DNA of 64,000 nucleotides. Source: Actinacidiphila bryophytorum (GTDB taxonomy: Bacteria > Actinomycetota > Actinomycetes > Streptomycetales > Streptomycetaceae). Made by a program: the position numbers and the translations under genes. Below the pieces are notes generated by a model. It was not told the DNA's origin. It made no database searches and saw only the letters and a list, made by a program, of their open reading frames with translations. The stretch lies in NCBI RefSeq assembly GCF_016916835.1, contig NZ_JAFFIX010000026.1:1-64000 (forward strand), read 5' to 3'. Shown piece by piece: positions 1 to 8,150 of the stretch. How positions within the stretch are numbered: the stretch's first letter is position 1; each line of letters starts with the position of its first letter.

Positions 1-1
1 C

Positions 2-73
2 CACTCCACGGCGCCGCACCACCCGGCCGCGCTGTCCGCCTCCCCCGGCCTGCGGGCGGTGCGGGCGGACTGA
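2..73 (+). CDS. C-terminal end of an upstream protein (partial)
   Basis: A reading frame entering from the left edge ends at TGA 71-73 and encodes about 23 residues ending GLRAVRAD. Codon use (G/C at the third position) resembles a real gene, and it stops just before the operator-bearing promoter of the next gene. Too little is present to assign a family. Confidence 0.4.
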   Translation, partial: HSTAPHHPAALSASPGLRAVRAD

Positions 74-80
74 CCGCACA

Positions 81-126
81 TGCAGAGGATCATCTGCAGA
101 GAGTCCTATGCAGAGATTTCTCTGCA
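81..126 (+). promoter_or_regulatory. Two tandem 18-bp palindromic operators
   Basis: Two dyads of the form TGCAGA-N6-TCTGCA lie at 81-98 and 109-126. The second has perfect 8-bp arms (TGCAGAGA/TCTCTGCA). Their starts are 28 bp apart, and the second ends 15 bp before the ATG of the winged-helix regulator at 142. This arrangement fits an autoregulatory operator covering the promoter. The sites are seen directly; the cognate regulator is inferred from position. Confidence 0.7.
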
Positions 127-141
127 AGATAGGCTGCCGGT

Positions 142-747
142 ATGTCCCACGACTCCGGCAGCACCCAGCAGACCCCCGCGCCCACCCGGCGGCTCGACGC
201 GCGCAGCCTGCGCGGCCTCGCACACCCGCTGCGGATGAGCATCTTCGAACTGCTGAGCCTGGACGGACCCGCCACCGCCACGGGCCTGGCTCAGCGGCTC
301 GGCGAGAACACCGGCACCGTCAGCTGGCACCTGCGCCACCTCGCAGAACACGGCTTCATCGAGGAGGAGACCGGGCGGGGCACCAAACGCGAGCGCTGGT
401 GGCGCCGGGTCGGCGTCACCAACGAGCTGAACACCGCCGACTTCCGCGACGACCCCGACAGCCGGGGCGCCCTTTCGGTGTATCTGCACGAGCTGCTGCA
501 GCTGTACTTCAGCCGTGTGGTGACGTACGTCGGGGAGGACTGGGACGACCGCTGGCGCAGCGCGGGCACCATCGCGGACTGGCGCGACCTGCGGCTGACA
601 CCTGAGCAACTGGCCGCGCTCAACGCCGAACTGACGGACGTCGTCGCCCGGCACACCCCGCCGCCGGGCGCCGAGCCGGGTCCTGACGCCCGCCCGGTCG
701 TCGTGCAGCTGCAGTCCTTCCCCCGCAAGGCGCGGGAGACCGGATGA
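142..747 (+). CDS. ArsR-type winged-helix transcriptional regulator
   Basis: A 201-residue DNA-binding protein. Residues about 20-95 form a winged-helix domain: LRGLAHPLRMSIFELL, then a recognition-helix region with GTVSWHLRHLAEHGF and a basic wing rich in Arg (KRERWWRR). This is the ArsR-like HTH_20 layout common in Streptomyces regulators placed beside MFS exporters. No metal-binding Cys cluster is visible, so it is not a classical arsenic sensor. The last codons overlap the MFS start (ATGA at 744-747), so the pair is probably one transcript. Two palindromes directly upstream suggest autoregulation. Confidence 0.85.
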   Translation: MSHDSGSTQQTPAPTRRLDARSLRGLAHPLRMSIFELLSLDGPATATGLAQRLGENTGTVSWHLRHLAEHGFIEEETGRGTKRERWWRRVGVTNELNTADFRDDPDSRGALSVYLHELLQLYFSRVVTYVGEDWDDRWRSAGTIADWRDLRLTPEQLAALNAELTDVVARHTPPPGAEPGPDARPVVVQLQSFPRKARETG

Positions 748-2102
748 GCCGGGTCGCGGGCCGTGGGCTGCTGCGGCGCCACCGCGACTTCCGGCTGCTG
801 TGGTACGGCGAGACGGCGGGCAAGTTCGGTGCGTCGGTCACCGGGGTGGCGATGCCGCTGGCCGCCGTCGCCACCCTGCACGCCGGCACCTTCGAGGTCG
901 GCCTGCTCAGCGCCGCCGCCTGGGCGCCCTGGCTGCTGATCGGGCTGCCGGCCGGCGTCTGGGTGGACCGGATGCGGCGCAGGCCGGTGATGCTGGCCGC
1001 CGCCGCGGTGTCCCTGCTGCTCTACGCGGCCCTGCCGGTCGCCGCGTGGGCGGGGCGGCTCAGCATCGGGCTGCTGCTGGCCGTCGCACTGCTGGCGGGT
1101 ACGGCCGCGGTCTTCTTCCAGACCGCCTACAGCGCCTACCTGCCGGGCGTACTGGCGCCGGAGGACCAGGCGGAGGGCAATGCCAAGCTGCACGGCAGCG
1201 CGTCCGCGGCGCAGATCGCCGGGCTCGGCACCGGCGGCCTGATCGCGCAGGCGGCGGGCGCGGTCAGCGGGATGGCCGCCAACGCCGGGACCTTCCTGGT
1301 CTCGCTGCTGTGCCTGGCGCGCATCCGCCACCGCGAGCCGCCCGCCCCCAGGGCCGAGCGCCCGCGCCACGCCCTGGCACGCGAGGTCGCGGAGGGGCTG
1401 CGGCTGATCGCGCACGACCCGTGGCTGCGGACGCTGACGCTCTTCGGGGCCGCCTCCAACCTGGCACTGATGGGGTACCAGTCGATCCAGGTGGTGTTCC
1501 TGGTGCGCACCGTCGGGCTGGCCCCCGGTACGGTCGGCGTCCTGGTCGCGGCGACCGGTGCCGGCGGGGTCGCCGGGGCCTTCGCCGCCCGCCGGGTGGC
1601 CGGCCGGATCGGTACGGCCCGCGCGACGCTGGTCTTCGAACTCGGCCTTGCGACGCCCGCGGTGCTCATGGCGCTGACCACCGGCGGGGCCGGTGTCCTG
1701 CTCTTCGTGGCCGGCGGCTCCAGCGTGGCGGCGGGCGTCGTGGCGGGCAACGTCGTCAAGGCGGGCTTCCAGCAGCGCTACTGCCCGCCGGAGCTGTTCG
1801 GACGGCTCACCGCGAGCACCGCCTTCGTCAGTTACGGGACCGTCCCGCTCGGCGCGCTGCTGGGCGGTGCGCTGGGCACCGCACTGGGACTGCGCAGCGC
1901 CATGGCGGTCACCACGGCGGGGGTGCCGCTGGCCGCACTGGTCCTGCTCTGCTCCCCGGTCCGCGGCCGCCGGGACCTTCCCGTGTTCTCCGGAGCCCGG
2001 GGTGATGTCCCGGGCGCGGACGAACTCGGCTGCCCCACCGGGGTTGTTGACCGTCGAAGCACCCCTCGACCCGGCGGGGCGAGCTGCCGCCGATCGGGTT
2101 GA
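744..2102 (+). CDS. MFS transporter, probable drug or metabolite exporter
   Basis: A 452-residue membrane protein with about 12 hydrophobic segments. The loop after TM2 carries the MFS motif A region (GVWVDRMRRRPVM). The fold is like the enterobactin-exporter (EntS-type) or macrolide-efflux MFS group. It starts at the ATG overlapping the regulator stop (ATGA), implying translational coupling. The last ~40 residues, after about residue 412, are hydrophilic and Arg/Ser-rich, and look like a read-through tail rather than conserved sequence. The substrate is unknown; pairing with an ArsR-type regulator suggests export induced by its ligand. Confidence 0.85.
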   Translation: MSRVAGRGLLRRHRDFRLLWYGETAGKFGASVTGVAMPLAAVATLHAGTFEVGLLSAAAWAPWLLIGLPAGVWVDRMRRRPVMLAAAAVSLLLYAALPVAAWAGRLSIGLLLAVALLAGTAAVFFQTAYSAYLPGVLAPEDQAEGNAKLHGSASAAQIAGLGTGGLIAQAAGAVSGMAANAGTFLVSLLCLARIRHREPPAPRAERPRHALAREVAEGLRLIAHDPWLRTLTLFGAASNLALMGYQSIQVVFLVRTVGLAPGTVGVLVAATGAGGVAGAFAARRVAGRIGTARATLVFELGLATPAVLMALTTGGAGVLLFVAGGSSVAAGVVAGNVVKAGFQQRYCPPELFGRLTASTAFVSYGTVPLGALLGGALGTALGLRSAMAVTTAGVPLAALVLLCSPVRGRRDLPVFSGARGDVPGADELGCPTGVVDRRSTPRPGGASCRRSG

Positions 2103-2164
2103 ACCGGCCCCCTGGTACCTCTGTCAGGACGAACAGTGGACAAAAGGTCCCTATTGTCCGCTTC

Positions 2165-3565
2165 ATGCGTATTCCATCACTTGCTCCGGCGCTCGTCTGC
2201 GCCTCAGGGCTGGCCGTCGCCTGCCTGGCGGCCCTGCCGTCGGCCGGGACCGCGGCCGCCGCACCCCGGGCGATCGGCAACCCGGTGGCCGGCAACCACG
2301 GCTTCGGCACCATCGTCGAGAACAACGCGCTGCTGGGCAGCACCGAGACCGAGGGGACCGTCGCGCTGGGCGGCGACCTCACCTTCGGCCCCGGCTACAA
2401 CGTGGCCATCCACACGGCCGGGACCTTCGTCGACGACGGCGACGCCAACCCGACCGCCCTGCTGGTCGGCGGCCGGGTCGACATGGCGGGCAGCTCACCG
2501 GTGGGCGTGCTGCGCGTGGAGAACAACGGCTACGTCAAGATCGGCGACCCGACGGGGGTGACGCCCCTGGACCGGGACGCCAACGGCGCCGCGGTCAACA
2601 CCCGCGTGGTCGCCGCGGGTTCCGGCTACGACTCCACCCCGCGCATCGAGCTGACCACCGACCAGCCCCCCGCGTCGGTCGCCCCCCGACCCGGACTGAT
2701 CGACTTCACCTCGCTGTTCGCCACCTACCGCAGCCGCGCCGCCGACATGGCCGCCTGCGCGGCGAACGTCACGCTCGACGACGCCCAGGGCAACCCCCTC
2801 GACCCGCAGACCGGCTTCCCCGACGGCACCCAGGCGTACGTCACCCTCACACCCGGCGAGACCAACGTCCTGCACATCTCCGGGGAGGACCTCAACCGGC
2901 TGTCCGTGCTGACGTTCAGGAACCAGCCGAGTGCGAACACGCCCTTCGTCGTCGTGGTGGACACGACCGCCACGGGCGGCACCGACGCATGGGACAGCGT
3001 CCAGCTCGCCGGGGTCAGCGGCCCGCAGGCTCCGTACATGCTGTGGGACTTCCCGGACGCCGAGAACATCACCATGGAGTCGGGCGACAGCCTTGAGGGC
3101 ACGGTCTACGCCCCCGGTGCGGACTTCACCGACCGCGACGCCTCCAACATCGAGGGCGACATCGTGGTGCGCTCCCTGCAGGCCGGTCCGCGGCTGGCCG
3201 GCGGGGACTACGTGAACGCCGGCGAGATCCACAACTTCCCCTTCGCGGGCACCATCGACTGCGCGGCGTCACCGACCACCCCGCCCACCACACCGCCGAC
3301 GACCGAGCCGACGACACCGCCCACGACGCCGCCGACGACGCCGCCGACGACGCCGCCGACGACACCTCCGACGACACCGCCCACCTCCCCGCCGACGACC
3401 GCCCCCACCACGCCGCCGACTCCACCCACGCCGCCGACTCCGCCGACGCCTCCCACGCCTCCCACGGCACCGCCGACCACACCCCCCACTCCTTCGCCTT
3501 CGCCGACCACCTGCCCGCCCACCGACAAGCCCACCGACAAGCCCACCGCCACGCCCACCTGGTGA
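2165..3565 (+). CDS. Secreted choice-of-anchor A family protein with Pro/Thr-rich tail
   Basis: About 466 residues from ATG 2165 (start MRIPSLAPALVCA), chosen because it begins a clear Sec signal peptide ending near GTAAAAP. An upstream in-frame start at 2099 would put 22 charged residues before it. Residues about 35-370 match the choice-of-anchor A surface domain: GFGTIVENNALL, TEGTVALGGDLTFG, then a late ENITMESGDSLEGTVYAPGA segment. The C-terminal ~90 residues are TTPP/TPP repeats ending PTATPTW. Family members usually finish in a wall or membrane anchor; here neither an LPXTG-like motif nor a terminal TM helix is present. It is probably exported and loosely cell associated. Confidence 0.8.
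   Translation: MRIPSLAPALVCASGLAVACLAALPSAGTAAAAPRAIGNPVAGNHGFGTIVENNALLGSTETEGTVALGGDLTFGPGYNVAIHTAGTFVDDGDANPTALLVGGRVDMAGSSPVGVLRVENNGYVKIGDPTGVTPLDRDANGAAVNTRVVAAGSGYDSTPRIELTTDQPPASVAPRPGLIDFTSLFATYRSRAADMAACAANVTLDDAQGNPLDPQTGFPDGTQAYVTLTPGETNVLHISGEDLNRLSVLTFRNQPSANTPFVVVVDTTATGGTDAWDSVQLAGVSGPQAPYMLWDFPDAENITMESGDSLEGTVYAPGADFTDRDASNIEGDIVVRSLQAGPRLAGGDYVNAGEIHNFPFAGTIDCAASPTTPPTTPPTTEPTTPPTTPPTTPPTTPPTTPPTTPPTSPPTTAPTTPPTPPTPPTPPTPPTPPTAPPTTPPTPSPSPTTCPPTDKPTDKPTATPTW
3268..3510 (+). repeat. Low-complexity Pro/Thr codon repeat
   Basis: Tandem variants of ACGCCGCCGACG encode the TTPP/TPP linker of the choice-of-anchor A protein. Such short repeats are prone to slippage and change linker length. 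It is coding sequence, not a CRISPR. Confidence 0.7.
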
Positions 3566-3587
3566 CCGCGCGCCGCGGCGCCCGCCC

Positions 3588-3618
3588 TTGACCTTCCCCC
3601 TGGGGGAAGCGGCAGCCT
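3588..3618 (+). promoter_or_regulatory. MerR-type promoter with spacer palindrome
   Basis: A -35 TTGACC at 3588-3593 is followed by a perfect 8-bp dyad (CTTCCCCC-T-GGGGGAAG, 3593-3609) within an elongated 19-bp spacer before a weak -10 near 3613-3618. An over-long spacer occupied by a dyad is the hallmark of MerR-activated promoters, and the next gene begins with a MerR domain. This suggests autoregulation. Confidence 0.65.
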
Positions 3619-3659
3619 TGCCCGCACCCGGCCGCGGTGGCCGGGTGCGAGGAGGAGCC

Positions 3660-4787
3660 GTGCGGCAACTGCTGACGATCGGGGCGTTCGCGCGGGCCGT
3701 CCGGCTCTCGCCCAAGGCGCTGCGCCACTACGACGAGCTGGGCCTGCTGCGGCCGGCCGTGGTGGACGGCGACTCCGGCTACCGCTACTACGACCCCGGC
3801 CAGGTGGAGCAGGCCCGGCTGATCGCGTGGCTGCGGCGGGTGGGCATGCCGCTCGCGCGCATCCGCCGGGTGTGCGGGCTCCCCGCCGCGCAGGCGGCGG
3901 AGGAGATCGCCGACTTCTGGCGGCAGGTGCAGGCGGAGACCGCGGCACGCGGGCAGTTGGCCACCTTCCTGGTCGACTACCTGACGGGCAGCGGCAGTTC
4001 GGTGGACGCCGCCCCCGCCGTGCTGGGCATCCGGTACGCCGCCAGGTCGGAGTCCGGGCTGCTGCGCACCAGCAACGAGGACACCGCGTACGCCGGACCC
4101 CGGCTGCTCGCGGTGGCCGACGGGGTCCGCGGCGCCGCGGGCGACCGGGCGAGCGCGGCTGCCGTGGCCGCGCTCCGGCCGCTGGAGGCGCTGCCCGTAC
4201 CGGCCGCCGACCTGCTCGGCGCGCTCGCCGACGCGGTCAGAGCGGCGGACCTGACGATCGCGGAGATCGCCGCCTCGACGGCCGCGGGTGCCGCGGCCAC
4301 GACACTGACCGCCCTGCTGTGGTCGGGCTCCCAGCTCGCACTGGTGCACATCGGCGACACCCGGGCGTATCTGCTGCGCGGCGGCGAGCTCTTCCGTATC
4401 ACCCATGACCACACCTATGTGCAGTCGCTGGTGGACGCGGGCCGGCTGACCCCCGAGGAGGCCGCCTCCCACCCCCAGCGGGCGCTGCTGGTACGGGCGT
4501 TGTCCGGCACCGGCACGGCCAGCCCCGACCTGTCGCTGCACGCGGCGGCCCCCGGCGACCGCTACCTGCTGTGCTCCGACGGGCTGTCCACGGTCGTCCC
4601 CGACACCGCGCTGCGCGACCTCCTGGCGGGCACCGAAAGCCCGCGCCACACCCTCGACGCGCTCCTCGCCCGCGCGTACGCGGCCGGAGCGCCGGACAAC
4701 ATCGCCTGCGCGGTCGCCGAGGTGGTCGCACTGGACGCTCCCCCCGAGCCGGACGCCGCCGGCGTCGGCGCGGGTCCGCACGCATGA
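3660..4787 (+). CDS. MerR regulator fused to PP2C-type phosphatase
   Basis: A 375-residue fusion starting at GTG 3660, directly after GAGGAGG; an earlier in-frame ATG at 3588 lies inside the promoter. Residues 1-70 are a MerR DNA-binding domain (LTIGAFARAVRLSPKALRHY, GYRYYDPGQVEQARLI). A short helical linker follows (about 75-110). Residues about 120-365 are a PP2C Ser/Thr phosphatase: RTSNED near 136-141, VADGV with Asp154, GDTRAYLLR, LLCSDGLS and the terminal GAPDNIACAVAEV. The metal-ligand aspartates all look intact. The stop overlaps the next MFS gene (ATGA). Inference: dephosphorylation or Mn2+ status is coupled to transcription of the exporter operon. Such fusions occur in actinobacteria but their role is not established. 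Confidence 0.85.
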   Translation: MRQLLTIGAFARAVRLSPKALRHYDELGLLRPAVVDGDSGYRYYDPGQVEQARLIAWLRRVGMPLARIRRVCGLPAAQAAEEIADFWRQVQAETAARGQLATFLVDYLTGSGSSVDAAPAVLGIRYAARSESGLLRTSNEDTAYAGPRLLAVADGVRGAAGDRASAAAVAALRPLEALPVPAADLLGALADAVRAADLTIAEIAASTAAGAAATTLTALLWSGSQLALVHIGDTRAYLLRGGELFRITHDHTYVQSLVDAGRLTPEEAASHPQRALLVRALSGTGTASPDLSLHAAAPGDRYLLCSDGLSTVVPDTALRDLLAGTESPRHTLDALLARAYAAGAPDNIACAVAEVVALDAPPEPDAAGVGAGPHA

Positions 4788-6169
4788 CGGCGCCCGAGCG
4801 GGCGAGCGCTCCCCGCGCGGGTGGGCGGCCGCACGACGGGGCCGGCGGACGGTCGGCGTTCAGGGCGGCGGCGGCCTTCACCGTGGACCGGCGGCCGCTG
4901 GGCGTGCCGGCCTACCGGCGGCTGTGGGTGGCGTCCGCGGTGGGGGCGGTGGGCGGGTCGTTCAGTGTCGTCGCGATCCCGACGCAGCTCTTCACCGTGA
5001 CCGGGTCGTCCGCGGTCGTGGGGCTCGCGGCTGCGGTGTCGCTCGCCGCGCTCGTCGTGGCCGCGCTGTGGGCGGGGGCCGTCGCCGATGTGCGCGACCG
5101 CCGCAAGGTGCTGCTGGCCGCGCACTGCGGGCTGGCGGTGACATACGCGGGGCTGTGGACGCAGGCGGTGCTCGGCGGACGCTGCGTGCCCGCCCTGCTG
5201 GCGCTGGTGGCGTGCCAGGGGGTGTCCTTCGGGGCGGTCATGACGACGATGGGCGCCGCGGTGCCGCGCCTGGTCCCGGCCGCGCTGCTGCCCGCGGCGA
5301 GCAGTCTCAGCTCGCTGGTCCGCTACGCCGGGTCGATCCTGGGGCCGGTCCTCGCCGGGGTGCTGATCCCCGTGACGGGGCTCGGAACGCTGTATCTCTT
5401 CGACGCCGCGGCGCTGCTCGCCGTGCTGTGGGCCGTCCTCAGGCTGCCGCCGCTACCGCCGCCGCTCCCGGCGGGTACCGACGCCCGGGCCGCGCAGGCC
5501 CGTTCGGTGCCCGGGCAGGTGGCGGACGGCTTCCGGTGCCTCGCCGCGAGCCGCCTGCTCGTGGCGGTGCTCGCGGTGGACCTGGCCGCGATGGCCTTCG
5601 GGATGCCCGTCGCGCTCTTCCCCGAGCTGGCCCAGCGCACCTACGGCGGCACGGCGGGCGGCGGCCCCGCTCTCGGGCTGCTCTACGCGGCCTACCCGGC
5701 GGGGGTGTTCGCGGTCGGGCTGGTCTCGGGCACCTTCACCCGCGCCCGCAGGCACGGTGCCGTGCTCGCGGCGGCGGCAGCCGCGTGGGGCGCGTGCGTG
5801 GTGCTGCTGGGGCTCGCGCCCGTCCTGTGGCTCGCGGTGGCCGCACTGGCGCTCGGCGGCGCCGTGAACTTCGTGCTGAGCACCTTCCGCAACGCCCTCA
5901 CGCAGTCGCTCACCGACGACGCGCTGCGCGGGCGCGTCCAGGGGTCGCTGACGGTCGTCACGATCGGCGGGCCGCAGATCGGCAACCTGCTGCACGGTGC
6001 GGCCGGTTCCGCCTTCGGCCCGCGCCCGGTGATCTGCGCCGGCGGGCTGCTCACGGTGCTGGCCGTGGGTGCGGTCGTCCGCTCGGTGCCGGAGCTGCAC
6101 CGGTACGCGGCGGGTACGGCACCGGCGCCGGCGCCCGGGACGGCGGGCGTCAGGCGGCGCGTGCCCTGA
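4784..6169 (+). CDS. MFS transporter (EntS-like)
   Basis: A 461-residue protein with about 12 TM segments. The start ATG 4784 overlaps the stop of the MerR-PP2C gene (ATGA), so the two are probably co-translated. The motif A-like loop ADVRDRRKVLL follows TM2. The N-terminal ~45 residues are hydrophilic. The 3' end overlaps the convergent VOC gene by about 20 bp. The substrate cannot be told from sequence; drug or siderophore efflux is typical for this subgroup. Confidence 0.85.
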   Translation: MTAPERASAPRAGGRPHDGAGGRSAFRAAAAFTVDRRPLGVPAYRRLWVASAVGAVGGSFSVVAIPTQLFTVTGSSAVVGLAAAVSLAALVVAALWAGAVADVRDRRKVLLAAHCGLAVTYAGLWTQAVLGGRCVPALLALVACQGVSFGAVMTTMGAAVPRLVPAALLPAASSLSSLVRYAGSILGPVLAGVLIPVTGLGTLYLFDAAALLAVLWAVLRLPPLPPPLPAGTDARAAQARSVPGQVADGFRCLAASRLLVAVLAVDLAAMAFGMPVALFPELAQRTYGGTAGGGPALGLLYAAYPAGVFAVGLVSGTFTRARRHGAVLAAAAAAWGACVVLLGLAPVLWLAVAALALGGAVNFVLSTFRNALTQSLTDDALRGRVQGSLTVVTIGGPQIGNLLHGAAGSAFGPRPVICAGGLLTVLAVGAVVRSVPELHRYAAGTAPAPAPGTAGVRRRVP

Positions 6170-6530
6170 CGATGCAGAAGGGGTGACCCGCCGGGTCGGT
6201 CATGACCCGGTATCGCGCCTCGTCCGGCTGGTAGCCGGGCTTGCCCGCGCCCAGCGCCAGCAGGCGGGACTCGGCCTCGTCGAGGTCGGCGACGGCGAAG
6301 TCCAGGTGGGACTGCTGGGGGACGGTCTGGTCGGGCCACTGCGGCGGGCGGTAGTCCTCGACCCGCTGGAAGCCGAGGAAGAGGCCGTCCGGCCGGGTGA
6401 GGCCCTCGAAGTCGGCGTCGGACTGCGGGTGCGGCTCGTAACCGGTGGCCTCGCGGTAGAAGGCGGCGAGGGCCACCGGGTCGGCGCAGTCGAGGGTGAT
6501 CGCCGTCAACGTCAACAGCGGCTGCTGCAC
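6150..6530 (-). CDS. VOC superfamily (glyoxalase/bleomycin-resistance fold) protein
   Basis: 126 residues with a single-chain pair of beta-alpha-beta-beta-beta units: an N-terminal LTAITLDCADPVALAAFY and a second half SHLDFAVADLDEAESRLLALG, ending in DPAGHPFCIV. This is the Glyoxalase_6-like pattern of small streptomycete VOC proteins. A GTG start at 6530 follows GGGAGG. It converges on and overlaps the MFS gene. No substrate can be assigned. Confidence 0.8.
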   Translation of the reverse strand: MQQPLLTLTAITLDCADPVALAAFYREATGYEPHPQSDADFEGLTRPDGLFLGFQRVEDYRPPQWPDQTVPQQSHLDFAVADLDEAESRLLALGAGKPGYQPDEARYRVMTDPAGHPFCIVRARAA

Positions 6531-6571
6531 CGCGCCTCCCCGCCGGTCGGTGGGCCTGTCCGACGCCCACC

Positions 6572-7918
6572 CTACTGACGGCGGCGGGTGGCGCGTACCG
6601 CGACCCGCGGCGTCAGCAGCGTCTCGGGGCGGCGGTTGAGCGACAGGACCGCGAAGAAGGCGGCGGAGGCGACCGGATCGGTGTTGGCGGCGGCCAGCAC
6701 CCGCGCCAGGTAGTCCTGCTGGATCCTGCCGAGCGCGCCTGGCCTGGGGCCGTCGGTGCTCGCATAGCGGCAGTCCTCGCCGGTGGCGATCATCCAGGCC
6801 GCCTTGACGCAGCGCGCCACCGCCCGCTGCGTCTCACGTGCCCGCTCGGCGATCTCCGCCGGTTCGCGGCCCGCGACCTGGGCACCGATGGCCTGGGCCT
6901 GGAGTGCGGCGACCGTCATGCCGTGCCCGTAGACGGGGTTGAAGCGGCACAGCGCGTCCCCGGTCACCACCAGGCCGCGCGGCCAGCGCTTGGCGCGTTC
7001 GAAGTGCGTCCACTCGTTGGCCGTGGCGCGGAAGGCGACGGCGTCCGAGAGCGGTTCCGCGCCGTCGAGCGCGTCGGACAGCTCCGCCGAGCGCAGCGAC
7101 GAGGCGAAGTCGAGCCAGGCCGCCTCCTCCACGGGCGGCTGGTGCTCGCCCTGCCCGATCAGGGTGACCAGCCACCTGTCGCCGTCGATGGGCACGATCA
7201 CCCCGCCGCGCGGCACCTCGGTGTTGCCCTGCAGGTACATGGCCCGCCAGGTGCCGCCCGCCGCGGGGCGCCGGTAGTAGCGGGAGGAGTAGCCGAGGTG
7301 CGCGTCGATGCGCTCGGGTTCCGGCACCGCATAGCCGAGCCGCAGCAGCCACTCCGCCGTACGGGAGCCGCGCCCGGTGGCGACGACCGCCAGCGCCGAC
7401 GGCAGCGTCATCTCCCGGCCGCCGCCGCCGCGTTCGCGCAGCCGCACCCCGCCCACCGCGCCCTCGCCGGGGGCCGCGGCGAAGCCGGTCGCCTCGTGGC
7501 GGGCCAGCAGGGTGATCCCCGGCCTGCGGAGGATCCGCTGCCGCAGCGTCGACTCCAGCACCTCGCGGGACACCGACAGGTAGCGGGTGCCCGGCACACC
7601 GGCGAACCAGCCCGCGGGCGAGAGCCATCGCATCTGCGCGGGCGCGTCGATGACGGCGGCCCCCGCCGCTTCGAGCTGCGCGCCGACCCCGGGCAGCAGC
7701 TCCTCCAGGGCTTGCATGCCGCGCGACCAGAGGATGTGCACATGCCGGGACTGCGGTACGCCGGCGCGGAACTGCGCCGTGCCTTCCGCCCCTTCGGCGA
7801 CCGCGTCCCGCTCGACCACCGTGACCTGCTCGAACCGCGCGGCCAGCGCATGGGCCGCGAGCAGCCCCGACACTCCGGCCCCGACGACCACCGCATGGCC
7901 CGTCTCCTCGACCGCCAC
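6572..7918 (-). CDS. FAD-dependent oxidoreductase/monooxygenase
   Basis: 448 residues. The N-terminal Rossmann fingerprint HAVVVGAGVSGLLAAHALA binds the FAD ADP moiety, followed by VTVVERD at the end of beta-2. The central NEWTHFERAKRWPRGLVVTGDALCRFNPVYGHGM segment carries the GD motif of group A flavoprotein monooxygenases and squalene-epoxidase-like enzymes. The start is GTG 7918 after AAGGGGG. It is transcribed alone from a promoter region holding a CCGTAT-N8-ATACGG dyad. The substrate is unknown. Confidence 0.8.
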   Translation of the reverse strand: MAVEETGHAVVVGAGVSGLLAAHALAARFEQVTVVERDAVAEGAEGTAQFRAGVPQSRHVHILWSRGMQALEELLPGVGAQLEAAGAAVIDAPAQMRWLSPAGWFAGVPGTRYLSVSREVLESTLRQRILRRPGITLLARHEATGFAAAPGEGAVGGVRLRERGGGGREMTLPSALAVVATGRGSRTAEWLLRLGYAVPEPERIDAHLGYSSRYYRRPAAGGTWRAMYLQGNTEVPRGGVIVPIDGDRWLVTLIGQGEHQPPVEEAAWLDFASSLRSAELSDALDGAEPLSDAVAFRATANEWTHFERAKRWPRGLVVTGDALCRFNPVYGHGMTVAALQAQAIGAQVAGREPAEIAERARETQRAVARCVKAAWMIATGEDCRYASTDGPRPGALGRIQQDYLARVLAAANTDPVASAAFFAVLSLNRRPETLLTPRVAVRATRRRQ

Positions 7919-7977
7919 CGCCTGCCCCCTTCTCCGATGGCCCCCGGTGACTGGTCGTGACCCCGGGTGACGTCACT

Positions 7978-7997
7978 CCGTATCATCCGGTATACGG
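7978..7997 (-). promoter_or_regulatory. Candidate operator of the FAD oxidoreductase
   Basis: A dyad CCGTAT-N8-ATACGG lies 60-80 bp upstream of the GTG at 7918, in the least GC-rich part of this intergenic region. Size and symmetry fit a TetR-type site, but no TetR gene is adjacent. A second dyad, GGCGTAC...GTACGCC, lies just beyond at about 8011-8042. Confidence 0.35.
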
Positions 7998-8080
7998 TGA
8001 GTGAGCAACAGGGCGTACATTTCCGGGCGTTACGTACGCCGGTGTGAGCCGTACACGGCGGGGCGCGCGCCGGGCAGCGC

Positions 8081-8113
8081 GGAGGGCGGGCACGCCGCAC
8101 GTGCCCGCCCTCC
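8081..8113 (-). terminator. Strong hairpin terminator
   Basis: A perfect 14-bp stem (GGAGGGCGGGCACG paired with 8100-8113) with a 5-nt loop lies downstream of the large minus-strand gene ending at 8151. There is no U-tract, as is usual in Streptomyces. Confidence 0.65.
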
Positions 8114-8119
8114 GCCCGG

Positions 8120-8146
8120 CCGCCACCGGGGGTCACCCGGTGGCGG
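8120..8146 (-). terminator. Second hairpin, adjacent to the stop codon
   Basis: A perfect 11-bp stem (CCGCCACCGGG with 8136-8146) and 5-nt loop sits directly before the stop of the minus-strand gene. With the 8081 hairpin it makes a tandem terminator. Confidence 0.65.
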
Positions 8147-8150
8147 CGGT

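Noticed and set aside
291-1415. Minus-strand 374-codon frame
   Set aside because: Antisense to the ArsR-type regulator and MFS genes, with low-complexity Arg/Gly/Pro composition typical of shadow frames.
3268-3510. Possible CRISPR or satellite array
   Set aside because: Units are short Pro/Thr codon repeats in frame, without spacers.
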